From Lingula anatina (Eukaryota; Brachiopoda; Lingulata; Lingulida; Lingulidae): 64,000 nt of DNA. Under the pieces are notes generated by a model. That model was given only the letters and a program-made list of their open reading frames with translations, did no database searches and was not told the origin of the DNA. The DNA is taken from NCBI RefSeq assembly GCF_001039355.2, contig NW_019775857.1:1650715-1714714 (forward strand), given 5' to 3'. Shown piece by piece: positions 24,669 through 38,000 of this stretch (positions are counted from its first letter, which is position 1; every line of letters begins with the position of its first letter). A program made the translations under genes and the position numbers.

Positions 24669-27600
24669 GTAAGTGAAATAGTCCTATTTTACTTGTCAAG
24701 CCTTGATTTACAACGTGAGCTTTGATAGCTTTTTGTAATACCATTGGTTTTATAACCATCGTTAATAGGCATACGTGTATGTGTATTGCTTTCACGCCAG
24801 ACGCACAAAAATATTTTAGCCGTCACTTAAGTGTTTCTGCTGCATTTAAAGTACTATCATGGAAGCTGTGATATTGAAACCCATTATCGGAATTAATTTA
24901 TCAATATCGTGCCATATCTATTAATCTTGATGCTGAAAAATTAATTTTTATCACAAACATCACCCCCTCTTTAAATATGTCATGAAAGCATGGTTCATAT
25001 GTGCAGTTAATAGACATACCTCACTCGCATTCAATATCGAACAGCAAGATAGCGAAGCCAACAAAAAGCCAATATAAACAGTTTTTTTCTCAGAAAAGAG
25101 CATATAGACCTTAGTTCGTATTCATACAATGTTGTCGTAGCCGATGGCATTTTATTTCGATTTCACTTACGCAATTAAGTAGATGGTTTAGTCTTAAAGA
25201 TGATTAAAATCGTATCTAAACAGTGGTGAATTTACATAGCGTGCCCTTAATGTAAACCTAAAAGATAGGCCCTAGTTTCCAAATGCAACCAACCAATACC
25301 TTACATAAAAGCAAATAATGTAGGGGTATAGGAACTCAACAGGAAAATGTTTCCTTCGCGAATGATCAAAGATATGGCTATTAGTTGCAGGCACAGCGAA
25401 TCGTTTGAAATATTACCTTAGACATTAAATAAATAAATAAACATTCAAATACATATAAATATACCTCTACTTAAAATATATGTTTTAACTTAATATAGAA
25501 ATTTATTCCAAATTAATTTCTTTGCTTTGGAAGTTAAAATACTATTAGATACGGCGTCGCCAATCTGTTGACTCCAATCACGACAATTGATGACTAGATT
25601 CAGTGTCATTTACTGTAAACCAGCGATACAAAATGTTCCCATACACATCCAGTGATAAACTCATTTCATCTATCAGTAATCTAGTGCTTTTGCGAGTTCT
25701 CAACTTCTGCATTATTTACCATATTTGACTCGTCTTTATAGACAATTTCTCTCTGGAGGAAAAAGTTGAATGTTGAAGATAGCGAAATTTGAATATCAGT
25801 GCTTTCCTTTATCGCAGCAGAAAAGGCGTATTGAGGGCGATCATTTGACGGCATGAATCTGAAGAGAAAGCAGGGAGCGGCAACAGCGAAAACAGCGGCA
25901 AAAGCTCGTGTCGTTAGAATGTAATCTAATAAAGTGCATATATGTTATCAATAGAACGGGTATTATCTGGCAGGGAACGTTACTCTAAGCCGTTCTTGGA
26001 TAAGAAAAAGATTGATGCAGCGGTCAATAAAATGTAACAGCGAAAGCTTTTCGAAAAGTCGACATTTACAATACAAGGAAATTTGATTTATTTCAGAGGA
26101 TTGGAACATACATACACACTCGGCTTGCAGTGGGAACAGATATGATATGATGTGAGAATGGAACACACAGTGGTAAAATGGTTGCCTTTAAGCCTGGCGA
26201 CACAATAAAGGTATATCCCAACAGAACCCGACGTCGGCTTTAATACTCACGGTCTTCGGTACCTTCAGATTAGTTATAGGTGAGTACCACCACGATTCTC
26301 TGTAGTACGATGTCAAGTCATCCGTAGTAAGTGGGCCTGAATTATTCATCACGATATTGCTAAAAACAAAGTCGTGGGAGTATTTTATCGGCATTGCTTA
26401 CCTGACAAAGATAAGCACTTGTATTTCATTCACTGGGCTAAAATATTTTTCTAAAAGTACTGAATTTTCCTTTTTGCTTAATTCCGTCCCTCATTCGTGT
26501 TGAACTTTTGGTTTTTATCGTCATTTCAGGTAATCTAAATCACTGTTTTTCAGCATAAATTCATTCCTTAATATGACAAAATTACATTATATTTATTCGT
26601 CTTTTGTATAGTACATTTCACATTAACTATTACGTAAATAATGGTTCAAAATGGTAAAAGCAAGACCAGAGTTCAGAACGCTGTTTAATCTACTGTGCAA
26701 TCCAGACAATTTTAGAGCCCTACAATTAATTAATTAATTGTTTATCAGAATTAAACTGATTCCTGCTTTTTAAAGGTGTGCCCCGGCTAATCGTGCCGTT
26801 ACCTGTTTCCGCGCAAGACGTTCCCCTTGCCTGCTAATAAATAGTACACTTTCAACTTTTATTTAATATAAACTATTTAGTCACAAAATCAATAGCTATG
26901 AAATCTTCGCATGTAAACAACTATTTCATGAGTTTGTTCTCTTCATCATAAGTTCATATCACATTGATATATTCCTTAATCAATGTCTGGATGCCTTGCC
27001 CTTTAAAAGCCGATCTTAACCCGCAATAAATGAGTTGCCAGCTCCGGGCATTGTATGGCGGAATATGAACTCTTGAAATGAACTTGCTTTTAACGAGAAT
27101 GAAGCCCACGTTAACAAGTACTGCCGGCTTTCGTTAAAACTCTCTTTTGTTAATCTAGTCTGTGGGTCTCTCAGTGCTCAAATACTAAAATGCCAATGCT
27201 TTCCAATGTCATTTCTCTGAGAGCAGAATAAACAAATGGCCAAAGAATGACTATTGAAGGCGATGCTGGCGACTAAGTGCGCCTTACATGAAGACAAGGT
27301 GCTATCAGTCGTGTGCATAATGCCTTTAGTCCATTATCCTTAACAGTTGATCTGGATGGAAATGTTCGTTAAAAGTAAACATTAGGGGTTAATCGGCCCT
27401 CATAAACTATGCAATTTGCAAAACCATTCCATGGACAAAATGTGGAAAGTGCGTTATATGTGATTCAATTCCCTATTTTCATGACCCACGCGGGTTTGCG
27501 CGTTCGTCTTTGTCAAACACATCTTAACAGCCGCGGCATATAGTCCAATTAAAAACGAATACACATGACCACGACCGTACCATTGTTGTCCATATGGAGA

Positions 27601-29388
27601 TCCATTTTTGATGGCCAAAATAGGCATGAAATGGACTATAATGTAGCTGTTGCATAAATTGTCGATTAGAGGTAGGAATGACAGTGTAGATGGATTTGTA
27701 TAGCATGATGTAAGATTGTTTCCGGAATTAAATGTTAGTGGTTTTAAGAGGGGTAAGGGCTGTCGTGAAAACGGACGTCTCACAAATTCTTTGTACCATG
27801 GAACTGTGTTACAGATAAAGAGGGGAGAGGTTTTATCAATAAATCATTTCCCAGGGAATTGACCATTTTCTTGATATCCCTAATCCCTCTAAAAACCACC
27901 ATAATTTGATTTCGGAAACAATCTTAAATTGTTTCACAAAACAATTTACGCTGGCATCCGTTCAAAGCAGAGGGGTAATCGCGGACCTTCGACATTTTGC
28001 TACATCGATAAGTTGATTACAAGTCAAAGCGAATCTCACAATGATGGAATTTCGCATGATGAGAACATTAAATATGTGCACACACACACATCAATAGATT
28101 ACAGTTATTGCCAAGCCGCTGCAATTTATAAATGAGAACATGTCGAAAAACGGAGACAACTGCGCTTAACCCATGCAATAAATCTAAGCCTCAGATGAAA
28201 TGATACCTTCTCTCTGGTGAAAGCTAGCAGTTTTCATTACACGTATAACACATATCAGACATATGATAGACGCAGATTGTTATATTATATAAAGCGACTT
28301 CGGGGTGCAGTCTAGTAATATTTGGTTCTAAAAGTAGTGCTGTTTCCCTGACGAGTCGATGGCATGCATATGAAGAAACATTTTAAAAAGAACAGCATGC
28401 TTCCTGTAAAATGATACTGATAGTTCCCAGAAGTGTGATTGATTGTCCTTATAGCGAAAATACATGTACAATTGTTAAAATTACTTTTCATGTTTTTTTA
28501 CCTAATCTCCGTATTGATTAACATGGCATGAATGTAGGGAATAAAGGAGCGCATGCAAAAGAAAATGTTAAAGAAAACATGTTAAAGAAAATGCATGCAT
28601 GCACGTATTAAGCATTCATTACGAGCATTATGCTGACCCTGTAATTACCGGAAAATTAATTTCTGGTGCTGCAGCAAACAAACCTAATTAAGGCTACACG
28701 ATAAATCCCTCTTACATTATCCCCATTCATTATGAAATAAATCGGGACCCCAAATCGGTTTGTCATCTGTCCTCCGTGTAACAACGTGATAATTGGATAA
28801 ATGATCATCAGGTACCAAGGCCCCATTTACTTGTTATGCTGTACATCACCATGACATTTACTTCTCTAGGCCTGGCCTCGTGACTTCGTGATTGGTTCCT
28901 TTGGGTGCAATTCCTGATGCTGAATGGTTCCCACCGCAAGGAGGGGTAGTTTGTCTGAATGACAGCTATAAGCGTTTATTAACCTAACAGCACCGCAATG
29001 AAGGTATCTTAATTATAGGAAGAAAAATCAAAGCTAAATTGATTCTGAACTGGAAAGCCCGTGGGATTTTGTTCTTTCGCCATGCGTCTAGTTGCTTTGT
29101 TGTAGAAAAACCACATCAGTTTGCCTTTGCAAGACATGCATTCTGCGAACATGAATACACCGTACAAAGGGCGTCCTGTCTTGTCCTGACTGAATGTGGT
29201 TCTCAAACAGTGTGGGAAAACAATTCCATAGGCGAAGTCAATAGTGCGGCCAAAGAGGCAAATGGATTTTTGTGAATCTTCTCGTCAGCTGAAATTAAGT
29301 AACTATTCATTTTCTCTTTTTTCATGTATTTCAAGAAAATATTTAACAAATTATCTTGAAATTATTTTCTCGTTTTAGGTAACAGGTT

Positions 29389-29442
29389 ATGGCGCCAGCC
29401 TCCGGGAACTCCACGAGCTCTGGTTACACGTGGGTTCACAAC
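29389..29442 (+). pseudogene. Truncated copy of the small membrane protein exon
   Basis: The first 18 codons are identical to those of the intact gene at 30818, with the same acceptor (CGTTTTAG|GTAACAGGTT) before the ATG. It is cut by the N run. It is most likely an assembly duplicate, not a true pseudogene. Confidence 0.7.
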
Positions 29443-29514
29443 NNNNNNNNNNNNNNNNNNNNNNNNNNNNNNNNNNNNNNNNNNNNNNNNNNNNNNNNNN
29501 NNNNNNNNNNNNNN
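29443..29514. other. Assembly gap (72 N)
   Basis: Run of N between copy B and copy C. It interrupts the first copy of the small membrane protein exon after 18 codons. A frame on the minus strand across it contains only X residues and is meaningless. Confidence 0.99.
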
Positions 29515-30871
29515 ACACATCAATAGATTACAGTTATTGCCAAGCCGCTGCAATTTATAAATGAGAACATGTCGAAAAACGGAGACAACTGCGCTTAACC
29601 CATGCAATAAATCTAAGCCTCAGATGAAATGATACCTTCTCTCTGGTGAAAGCTAGCAGTTTTCATTACACGTATAACACATATCAGACATATGATAGAC
29701 GCAGATTGTTATATTATATAAAGCGACTTCGGGGTGCAGTCTAGTAATATTTGGTTCTAAAAGTAGTGCTGTTTCCCTGACGAGTCGATGGCATGCATAT
29801 GAAGAAACATTTTAAAAAGAACAGCATGCTTCCTGTAAAATGATACTGATAGTTCCCAGAAGTGTGATTGATTGTCCTTATAGCGAAAATACATGTACAA
29901 TTGTTAAAATTACTTTTCATGTTTTTTTACCTAATCTCCGTATTGATTAACATGGCATGAATGTAGGGAATAAAGGAGCGCATGCAAAAGAAAATGTTAA
30001 AGAAAACATGTTAAAGAAAATGCATGCATGCACGTATTAAGCATTCATTACGAGCATTATGCTGACCCTGTAATTACCGGAAAATTAATTTCTGGTGCTG
30101 CAGCAAACAAACCTAATTAAGGCTACACGATAAATCCCTCTTACATTATCCCCATTCATTATGAAATAAATCGGGACCCCAAATCGGTTTGTCATCTGTC
30201 CTCCGTGTAACAACGTGATAATTGGATAAATGATCATCAGGTACCAAGGCCCCATTTACTTGTTATGCTGTACATCACCATGACATTTACTTCTCTAGGC
30301 CTGGCCTCGTGACTTCGTGATTGGTTCCTTTGGGTGCAATTCCTGATGCTGAATGGTTCCCACCGCAAGGAGGGGTAGTTTGTCTGAATGACAGCTATAA
30401 GCGTTTATTAACCTAACAGCACCGCAATGAAGGTATCTTAATTATAGGAAGAAAAATCAAAGCTAAATTGATTCTGAACTGGAAAGCCCGTGGGATTTTG
30501 TTCTTTCGCCATGCGTCTAGTTGCTTTGTTGTAGAAAAACCACATCAGTTTGCCTTTGCAAGACATGCATTCTGCGAACATGAATACACCGTACAAAGGG
30601 CGTCCTGTCTTGTCCTGACTGAATGTGGTTCTCAAACAGTGTGGGAAAACAATTCCATAGGCGAAGTCAATAGTGCGGCCAAAGAGGCAAATGGATTTTT
30701 GTGAATCTTCTCGTCAGCTGAAATTTAGTAACTATTCATTTTCTCTTTTTTCATGTATTTCAAGAAAATATTTAACAAATTATCTTGAAATTATTTTCTC
30801 GTTTTAGGTAACAGGTTATGGCGCCAGCCTCCGGGAACTCCACGAGCTCTGGTTACACGTGGGTTCACAAC
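29515..30871. repeat. Partial third copy (C) of the block 3' end
   Basis: Repeats 28087-29442 from ACACATCAATAGATTACAG onward, including the acceptor and start codon of the small membrane protein gene, and then continues into the intact gene. The near identity to copy B suggests an unmerged overlap between contigs, not a biological repeat. Confidence 0.85.
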
Positions 30872-31252
30872 CCGCCTCTCATCCCGCCACAATACCTGTG
30901 GATTCCATACGTTCTCATAGCGGCTGCCTTTATGTCCTGTCTCTTAGTGTCTTTCTTACTCTATCACCGAAACAGGAGGCAGAGGTGTAACAGACAGACG
31001 GACAAATACCGCCAGCAGATCTTATTTAGACAGCGGGAAAGGCGAAGAGAGGAATTAATGTCACCCGGGAATTACTCTTTCACTCCCAGAGACGGGCAAG
31101 ACATGTATGGGCGGAGGAAAAATGCAATAGCTCCTTTTGCTTTTATATCTGCTCTCGGGCGGAAAAGTCGCCAGCAAAGAGATAGTAACGGTCTTACGCC
31201 AAATCGGCGAAGCAGTGCTATGGTGTCCTCGTTGATGCCGTCGGGCTCTTGA
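30818..31252 (+). CDS. Short single-pass membrane protein, paralog 1 (144 aa)
   Basis: I do not recognise the family. The coding region is one exon. A strong acceptor (pyrimidine tract, TTTTAG at 30807) precedes it and an in-frame TAA at 30809 shuts off any upstream coding, so the ATG at 30818 is the start and the leader is spliced. There is no cleavable signal. A short polar N-terminus with an N-glycosylation sequon (NST, residue 7) leads to LIPPQYLWIPYV and a hydrophobic span of about 20 residues, ending in SFLLYH and a basic cluster (RNRRQR). This predicts an N-out, C-in topology. The cytoplasmic tail is Arg-rich (RQRERRRE) and contains NAIAPFAFISALGRK. All these motifs recur in the genes at 45602 and 49199, which is good evidence of a real conserved protein. 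A possible AATAAA lies far downstream at 32528. Confidence 0.85.
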   Translation: MAPASGNSTSSGYTWVHNPPLIPPQYLWIPYVLIAAAFMSCLLVSFLLYHRNRRQRCNRQTDKYRQQILFRQRERRREELMSPGNYSFTPRDGQDMYGRRKNAIAPFAFISALGRKSRQQRDSNGLTPNRRSSAMVSSLMPSGS

Positions 31253-34200
31253 GACTTAATGCTGCCTTGTTTAATTCTTTGGAGAACATGTCTTTGTGTG
31301 CAAACGGGTGGCTGTGAGGACTCGCGCACATGTAAACTGTGATGGGGGAAAGATTGTGAATCTGCATAATTCTGAAACACTTAGGTGAAAACATCTTGCC
31401 GATTGTGCGGCTTCTCACTAATGAATGCATTGGTGAGATTCGTGGTATCAGTTACGAAGTATAATGAGAATGTGAGTGACATCGGAAATTGAATGTAAGT
31501 TTGATGTTTTGTCAAATGGAGAAAGAAAAGTCGTGTTTCAGACACTTAAATTTCCCACCAAGTGATTTAACATACGAACAACGACCAGAACGCCATTACA
31601 CGCAACGGTAACATTTTGTCACAATCATTTTAACACAGCGTCTGTCATACCGCCCGTACAATGAGTCAGTAAAGTAATAGATTGAACAGCGCTAATTAAT
31701 TTCCCTTTTATTAACGGGAGAATCAATTTTCTGTTGACACAGAGCCTACCACAAGGTTAACGAAAGCGTGCGTTCAATGACAGGAAAGGCAATTCATATA
31801 AAAGGACGGTTACGTATCGTTCGCACCGTCAGATCCATGTTTATATAACCTGAATAGGTGACCAAAAAAATTAATATAATCTTATTGAAAACTGTGAAAG
31901 CATTCTATGTATTGCACAAAAACCCACAAGAAAATGAAGCACGGGACTTGGTTCATGGCGTCTCTTGATTTAGAATCGATGCATACATTTATCAGCCAAA
32001 AAGTGGCCTTAATTTTTAGACCAAATTTTTGATCTGCTTCAATTCAGGATAGATTTGCAGTGGTTCACTTAAAGAGAATAGCTGTTGGTACAAAAATTTA
32101 GCCATTTTATTTCTTTTATGAAACAGGCGCAATTGAACTGCAACTGATTTACAGTGCCAGTATATCTTGGTTTAAAACGGATCAAATGTTTTGGTCTAAA
32201 GATTTAGACCAATTTTCGGCTTTAAGCACTATCTTGTGAAACAGGCCCCAGTAGGCCTACTCACCAATCACGCTCGAGGGATATATGTATATAACGTCAA
32301 CATATTGCCATCCAGTAGTGCAGTTTTGTACATTGGGCATTACAATTAAGGTCATCCCCACAGGCCAAAAGTGGACGGACATTGACCTATCCACAAAGGT
32401 CTCACAGGGAGCACGAGCGTGTTATGTGACGTAATCACGGGCTTCCTGCACGTTATTGGGGAGTAGAAGAAAAGATAAAGTAGTCAGATGCTCAATATTG
32501 TTTTCATTTAGTCACATAAAATAATGAAATAAAATGTTTTATAAATTACCATGTTATGAGTCCTCTTAAATTACAAAACACGCCCACTACATAGATGACT
32601 TTGCTGGTCTTATCAAATAGGCCTATGAACAAGAACATACATTATGAGAACTTTGTTGTCAAAAAATGTTTTTCTGTTTGCCTGAGACGTATGGAATATC
32701 CTAAGACGAAAGAGAGAGCGACATAACGCTCAATTGTTGCAGTGACTAGTTCTCAGTTAATTCAATCAAAATACGGTTTTGAATAGCCAACAATGATAAT
32801 CGCAACTGTACCTTAATGCAAGAGTGGGAAATTATCATAAAATTTTAACTTGGCATTAAGTAAATTAATAACTTTTTAATGATGCAGTTTGTTTCCATCA
32901 GTGGGTTCCAAAAGATACCCACCTTTGATCTGAAGATTGTACAAATGTGTGTAGAAAACGTGTCACCAAGCCATCATGTGAAAAGAAAATTATTTTTTCT
33001 CGTAATCTGATTCCATAATCTGATATGATTTGGATGGGTTTTCTGTTTAAATTTTATGTAATGTTCTCATGTTCTTGCATGTTTTATATAAGTTTGCAAA
33101 GTTCCAAATAATCAGAATTTCGTATTGCTTGATGCAGGACATAATTTTACCAACTCAACACATTTACCACAAACAATTTAGAACTATCATGACGGAAGTC
33201 CTGTCAAAATTGGACTTTCAGATTAGTTTTATTACCACTTCTGGTTTCTTCGTACTGCTGTTCAATAATTGAACTTTTAACCAAAATGACCAACTCGACA
33301 TATGGCTTATTTTACATAGGCACTGGCTAATTTACTACAGGGGGTTTCGGACGTTAAGCCGTAATCTGGTTTTATGTTTCCAAGCCTTGCTTCTATCGAC
33401 CAAATAACAATGGTCTTATTCAACATCATGGTAATTGCCAAATAGTGGTGTGCAAGTACTTTGTGAGGAGTGTTGTCTAGAAGAGCCACGGCGCCTCAGG
33501 CGATTTCATTATTGGTGTTATGGTACGGTTGCATATCTACAACGAACCAACGTAACTTTAAATTTTGTCTGGTCTAATTAGTCACTTGCATTAGGTTATT
33601 TCACATCATAGTATTGTCTAGGGGGGATGCCAATACATATCTACCATCCAAACCGTTATCAAAAGACCTATGCATTAAATGCAACCAGGATGGTCAGCCT
33701 TTTTCAGCAGCTTTTCAGCAAACGTTTTGCAGGACTCTATATTCATTAAAACATGTTGAGATTAAGCGGCAAATGATGTTTGAGACTAAAAAATTACCTG
33801 TTGGCAAGGTACCAAAAGAGGATAAACCTCTCTGTTATGTGCCATATTTGCTCATTGGATAAATATCTCCTATCAGGGGATCTAAAAATGCCCAAAAATT
33901 GATTCAGAAAAAATTAGGAAATAATAATTTTGTGAAGGGTTTGATTATGTGGTATTTGATTTCAGTTGATTTCCCGGGACTTAGATTAATTTACTCCGTT
34001 TCTGTAACTCAGTAATACTTTCATTAAGGTACGGATAATGCTATCGATTGTTAATTAATTTATACAAATTGCACGAGAATTTGTTCTTCGGCGAGTCTTA
34101 AGGATGGATGACCTGTAGGGTTGATTGGCACCTTGAACAGTGAAAATGTCAATGTTACAAAATTACCAAAAGGATAGTTATCACTTTGAGGGGTTTATCT

Positions 34201-34960
34201 GGATTTTACAAACAAAATACAATGTAAAAAGGAAATGTCCGTCGGTCAGTGTTATCCACACTACTATAAAATGTACCAGAAAAATGTAACACTCGGATTA
34301 TCTCTTCATAAAGCGCCGATTTGGAGGATGAAGTATTTTGCAAAGCTAAAACAACCCAAAGGGAATTGGTATCGATTGAAAGGGTTAGCAGTGAATATTC
34401 CTGAAAAATGTGGGGTAGCACATTAACAAGTCTTTATAGTGAATTTGGAGATGGCCTATCTGCAGGCAAATTGATTCCCCATTATTAATTCCTGAGGATT
34501 GGAATCTACTGAAACATTTGGAAATGTGTTAGGTGAGAAACTTGCAGTTTTCACAATTCTGTTTCTCACACTCACCCTCACTTACATATACTGCCGCTCA
34601 AAAACTCGCATGCAATCCGGGTCGTACACAGGAGAAACCATACTTAAAATTGCCATCCATCACAGTCCGTAATAACTGATTGTCATTTTCATTTCAGCGT
34701 GACCTTATTCAACCACTGAAAAAAAAGTGGCGTAGGGTGACTACACTTGACGTAGGTTTTTTCAATCGATGTATCGTTTTCGTTTCTTTTTGTTCTTTTG
34801 CATAATGCATTTTTTTATTTTAACACCTGAGAACAAGCTTAAAAGTCATAAATATCAATCATTCTCGTATAATCAATATATAATCATATATAATAATCAA
34901 TCGTATAGATACGTACAAATCCAATGACACTTTTCATTAGGAGTCAATATTGCCGTTGGT
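31253..34960. other. Intergenic or 3' UTR, no gene seen
   Basis: The first part is probably the 3' UTR of the small membrane gene; the nearest AATAAA I see is at 32528-32533. A perfect 10-bp palindrome arm pair (TTGGTCTAAA/TTTAGACCAA) lies at 32191-32212. Short frames at 33614 and 34235 show no recognisable domain. Confidence 0.5.
32191..32212. repeat. Perfect inverted repeat, 10-bp arms
   Basis: TTGGTCTAAA, two bases, TTTAGACCAA. The surrounding 200 bases hold further related TTTAGACCAA words (about 32018) and two near-copies of TGAAACAGGC (about 32122 and 32236). This may be the remains of a small mobile element. Confidence 0.5.
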
Positions 34961-34964
34961 TTTG

Positions 34965-34966
<2 letters not shown>

Positions 34967-35002
<36 letters not shown>
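34967..35002 (+). repeat. (TC)n microsatellite
   Basis: About 18 uninterrupted TC dinucleotides, followed by GCATGGC. Confidence 0.95.
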
Positions 35003-35006
<4 letters not shown>

Positions 35007-38000
35007 GGCTAATTTCTTGCGTGTATGCATCAGTTTTTTTTTTACGTGTAGTGTGTGAGTGCGTGCACGTTCGCGTCAGCCTTGGCCTAGAAAAGAAACC
35101 ACCGGTTTGACGAAGATATATATTTACCACTTAATTTCTGTTCTTTCATCTGTTAAATTTCTCAGGAGGTTTTCAGCCTACTGCGCAAGGGGCTATTTCA
35201 AATGCTGCTGGGGATATAAGTCATGGTTGAGGTTTTGATAGCTGTGCAGCACTCGCTTTTTAATGCTAACAATCTCCTCTCTAAATCATGCACCATTTCC
35301 ATTTACCATTCAGCAGTTGATGAAATCTCTCCCCGGATTGATCAGAGGAGAAACAAGGACAAACCATTAACAAATGATAGCGCGTTCCCGGGGCGCGTTC
35401 ATCTGAGCTAGATGTCTGGTTGGTTGCATGCTCGCGTTCAAACCACGGCAAAAAGTCACGGTTGGGCTATTTTTGGCTGTTTAAGGTACATCGGGTGGTG
35501 TGTCTGTCAGTAGCGAGGAGTCGAGGCACACCAAGTATTTTGTTTTACATTCGAGGAAGGAAGTTGGCATTTGCAGACTACCAGCAGCTAGCGGCCAATA
35601 CCAGAGCTACAAAGCATACAGCAGTTCAGAGGGAATCCAAACAGTTTCCTCGACAGATCACACTGAATGTAACAGCCAACCAATTTGTTTCAGGGACATT
35701 ACGCCATAACGCCCAATACCTGAGTACCTCACACCTTGGAGGAGAATTAATTCTCTACTTATCCCGATAACAACCAGACAGGTGTTAATTAAAGGGACAA
35801 TATCTATACCTGCATTAATTCTCACTATCCATTCATTGCGGGCACGTACTAGTGGACGGAGCAAACTGAACATACCAAATAGGTAAGGTAATCTTCACCA
35901 CAACTTGAGTGCGGACTTAAATTTCAAAAAATTAATTTCATATGCTGAATCAAGTCGTGGTCTTAGACTGTGTTTGATGTGTGTTGAGAAGATCTGTTGA
36001 CTTCTCATTCTGCTTTTTTTAATATCAGTTTTCAAATGTGGATTTTAACTTTTGTGTGTGTTAGTTTTTTACTTAGAATTAGGTTAAGATCATATTAAAA
36101 GCTGGTTAAAATCCAATTCCTTCCACATATACCGGTATATGCCTATGTTTTAGATAATCTTCAGGGCAAACTTAAACCCAGAATGTTAAATTAACCTTGT
36201 CGTATATGGAACACTTAAGTAAAGGAAATGTACAGGTAATTTTGTTTACTGTATGGATTTTATTTAAAGTTGATGTTGGTGCTTAGGTATCAATATTTGT
36301 GTATTTTGTCCCTATTTGCGATATCTTTGGAAGCTTTGTGGACAATTATACTTATTTTGTTTGAACGATGTACAAAAATGTATCTGTATTGGTATATATA
36401 ATATTATTTATTATTGTATGTTATATGTCATTTAATGTGGTTATACTGCACGTGAAGAACACTTAGTTGTCTTTATTCATGTCGTAAAAAGATGGAACGA
36501 ACAAGCTACTTGGTATTGCTAGTATATAATAACCAGTGTCAACTCCGCTTAAATTGAGTTAAAACCAAATCTGTGTTTGTCTAAAAAGATTAAATAAGAG
36601 GTGGCACACATTATATACAGTAATAAGAAAAAGCAGACACATAAACTGTACATCCCTTGTTTTTGGCACATTCAACTGTGCAAATTAAAACATCATTGCA
36701 CTGCCAAGTTATTTACCCTAACAAGCATCAGAACCCAAAGGGAAAAAACCGATCAATTAATCACCAATTATTACGTAAGGCATGTGGAGTCAATTGGCAC
36801 TGCCCATGGCGCTAATGAAATCCCAGTTCTGTTTCTAATATGGTAGTCAACATGTCCACCAAGTCATGCATGCCTAATGTCAATATTGCCAGCAAAAGTG
36901 GCTTTGTTTATGCATGTACATTCGCTGTACACAGGTCCGTAGCCAGCTATTTTCAAGGGGGGTATATTTGCCTAACAAAATGGACCTTTTAACATGAAAT
37001 CTTAGCGTACCTAGATTAAATTTTATTCAGAGAGGGCCTTTTCCGGCAGAAAAGGTGGTTCCTTCTTAAAACCCCCCTGGCTAATGATCCGGTATAAAAC
37101 ACATAGCTACACAATATCATTAATGTGCTAGGTACCGAATGCCAGCAGACCGATTATAAAGGCTATGGTTGTTTACCGGGCGAATGGTCTGTACTGTGGT
37201 GCCTTCTCTAATAAACAGAAAATGAAAAACATTTGTGGCCCAAACTAATATACCTGTATGGATGTTTTAATGGCTGTTGCTCGTAATTCAATTTCTCCGT
37301 GCCATACTCGCCCATACCCATTGGATAAATTAAAATATTGGTATCATAAATAAAGAGATCTCAATTTTTTAGGGTCTACCGTTTAATTTATACCATAGTG
37401 TATTTATTGCAGCAAGAGGTGATATACTGGTTGAAATCTGTAAATCTTAATAAAAAGAGTGTAAATTGGTTCTTAAGTGACGCTTATCTGGAATCCACCG
37501 ATCCGAATTCCGCAAATATGCGTGGTAAAATGCAGTTAACTGCCTTCCTTATCACAAATTACCATGAAAAGACACCTGGTACTGCCGCTATAACACGGAG
37601 CAGTGGACTTAATAACCAACTACCTAGGAAACTCCAAGATAGGGACGCCAAGTGTGCCAGTGTTCATACACACCGCTGTCTGTGTATTTAATGATTTACA
37701 AGCTGTAACAAATTACAGTTACACTGAAAAACTAACCCATCTTCCTCCTAGGTCATGTGCCCATCAAACCGCATAATGACGTACATTGATATCAGTTACG
37801 CCTGTAATAAAGAGTAAAACCGACGTAAGGTTAAGTGAGTTTTTCTCTAAATGTTACCCTGGAGCATTTTGACGAGCAGATTGTCTATCTCAACACAAAC
37901 TAGGGGCGTCTAACTTAAGAATTTTTTTGTTTTATTGTGCGTTAAGTGTAATCAATCGCATACATTGCCATACATTTATTTAAACGTAGAGAAAGCGATT

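Larger units (their letters stand above)
22231..29442. repeat. 7-kb tandem block, copy B, running into a truncated copy of the next gene
   Basis: Copy B of the block at 15143-22229, but it continues 3' past the shared end through a pyrimidine-rich acceptor and the first 18 codons of the small membrane protein gene at 29389, then breaks at a 72-base N run. Bases 28087-29442 are repeated as copy C after the Ns, essentially identically; I saw one AAATTAAG/AAATTTAG difference. Confidence 0.85.

Noticed and set aside
29362-29607. Minus-strand frame across the N run
   Set aside because: Its centre is undetermined bases; it also crosses an assembly join.
35223-35770. Several overlapping frames after the (TC)n tract
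   Set aside because: No domain, no codon pattern and mutually overlapping; at best a transcribed leader.
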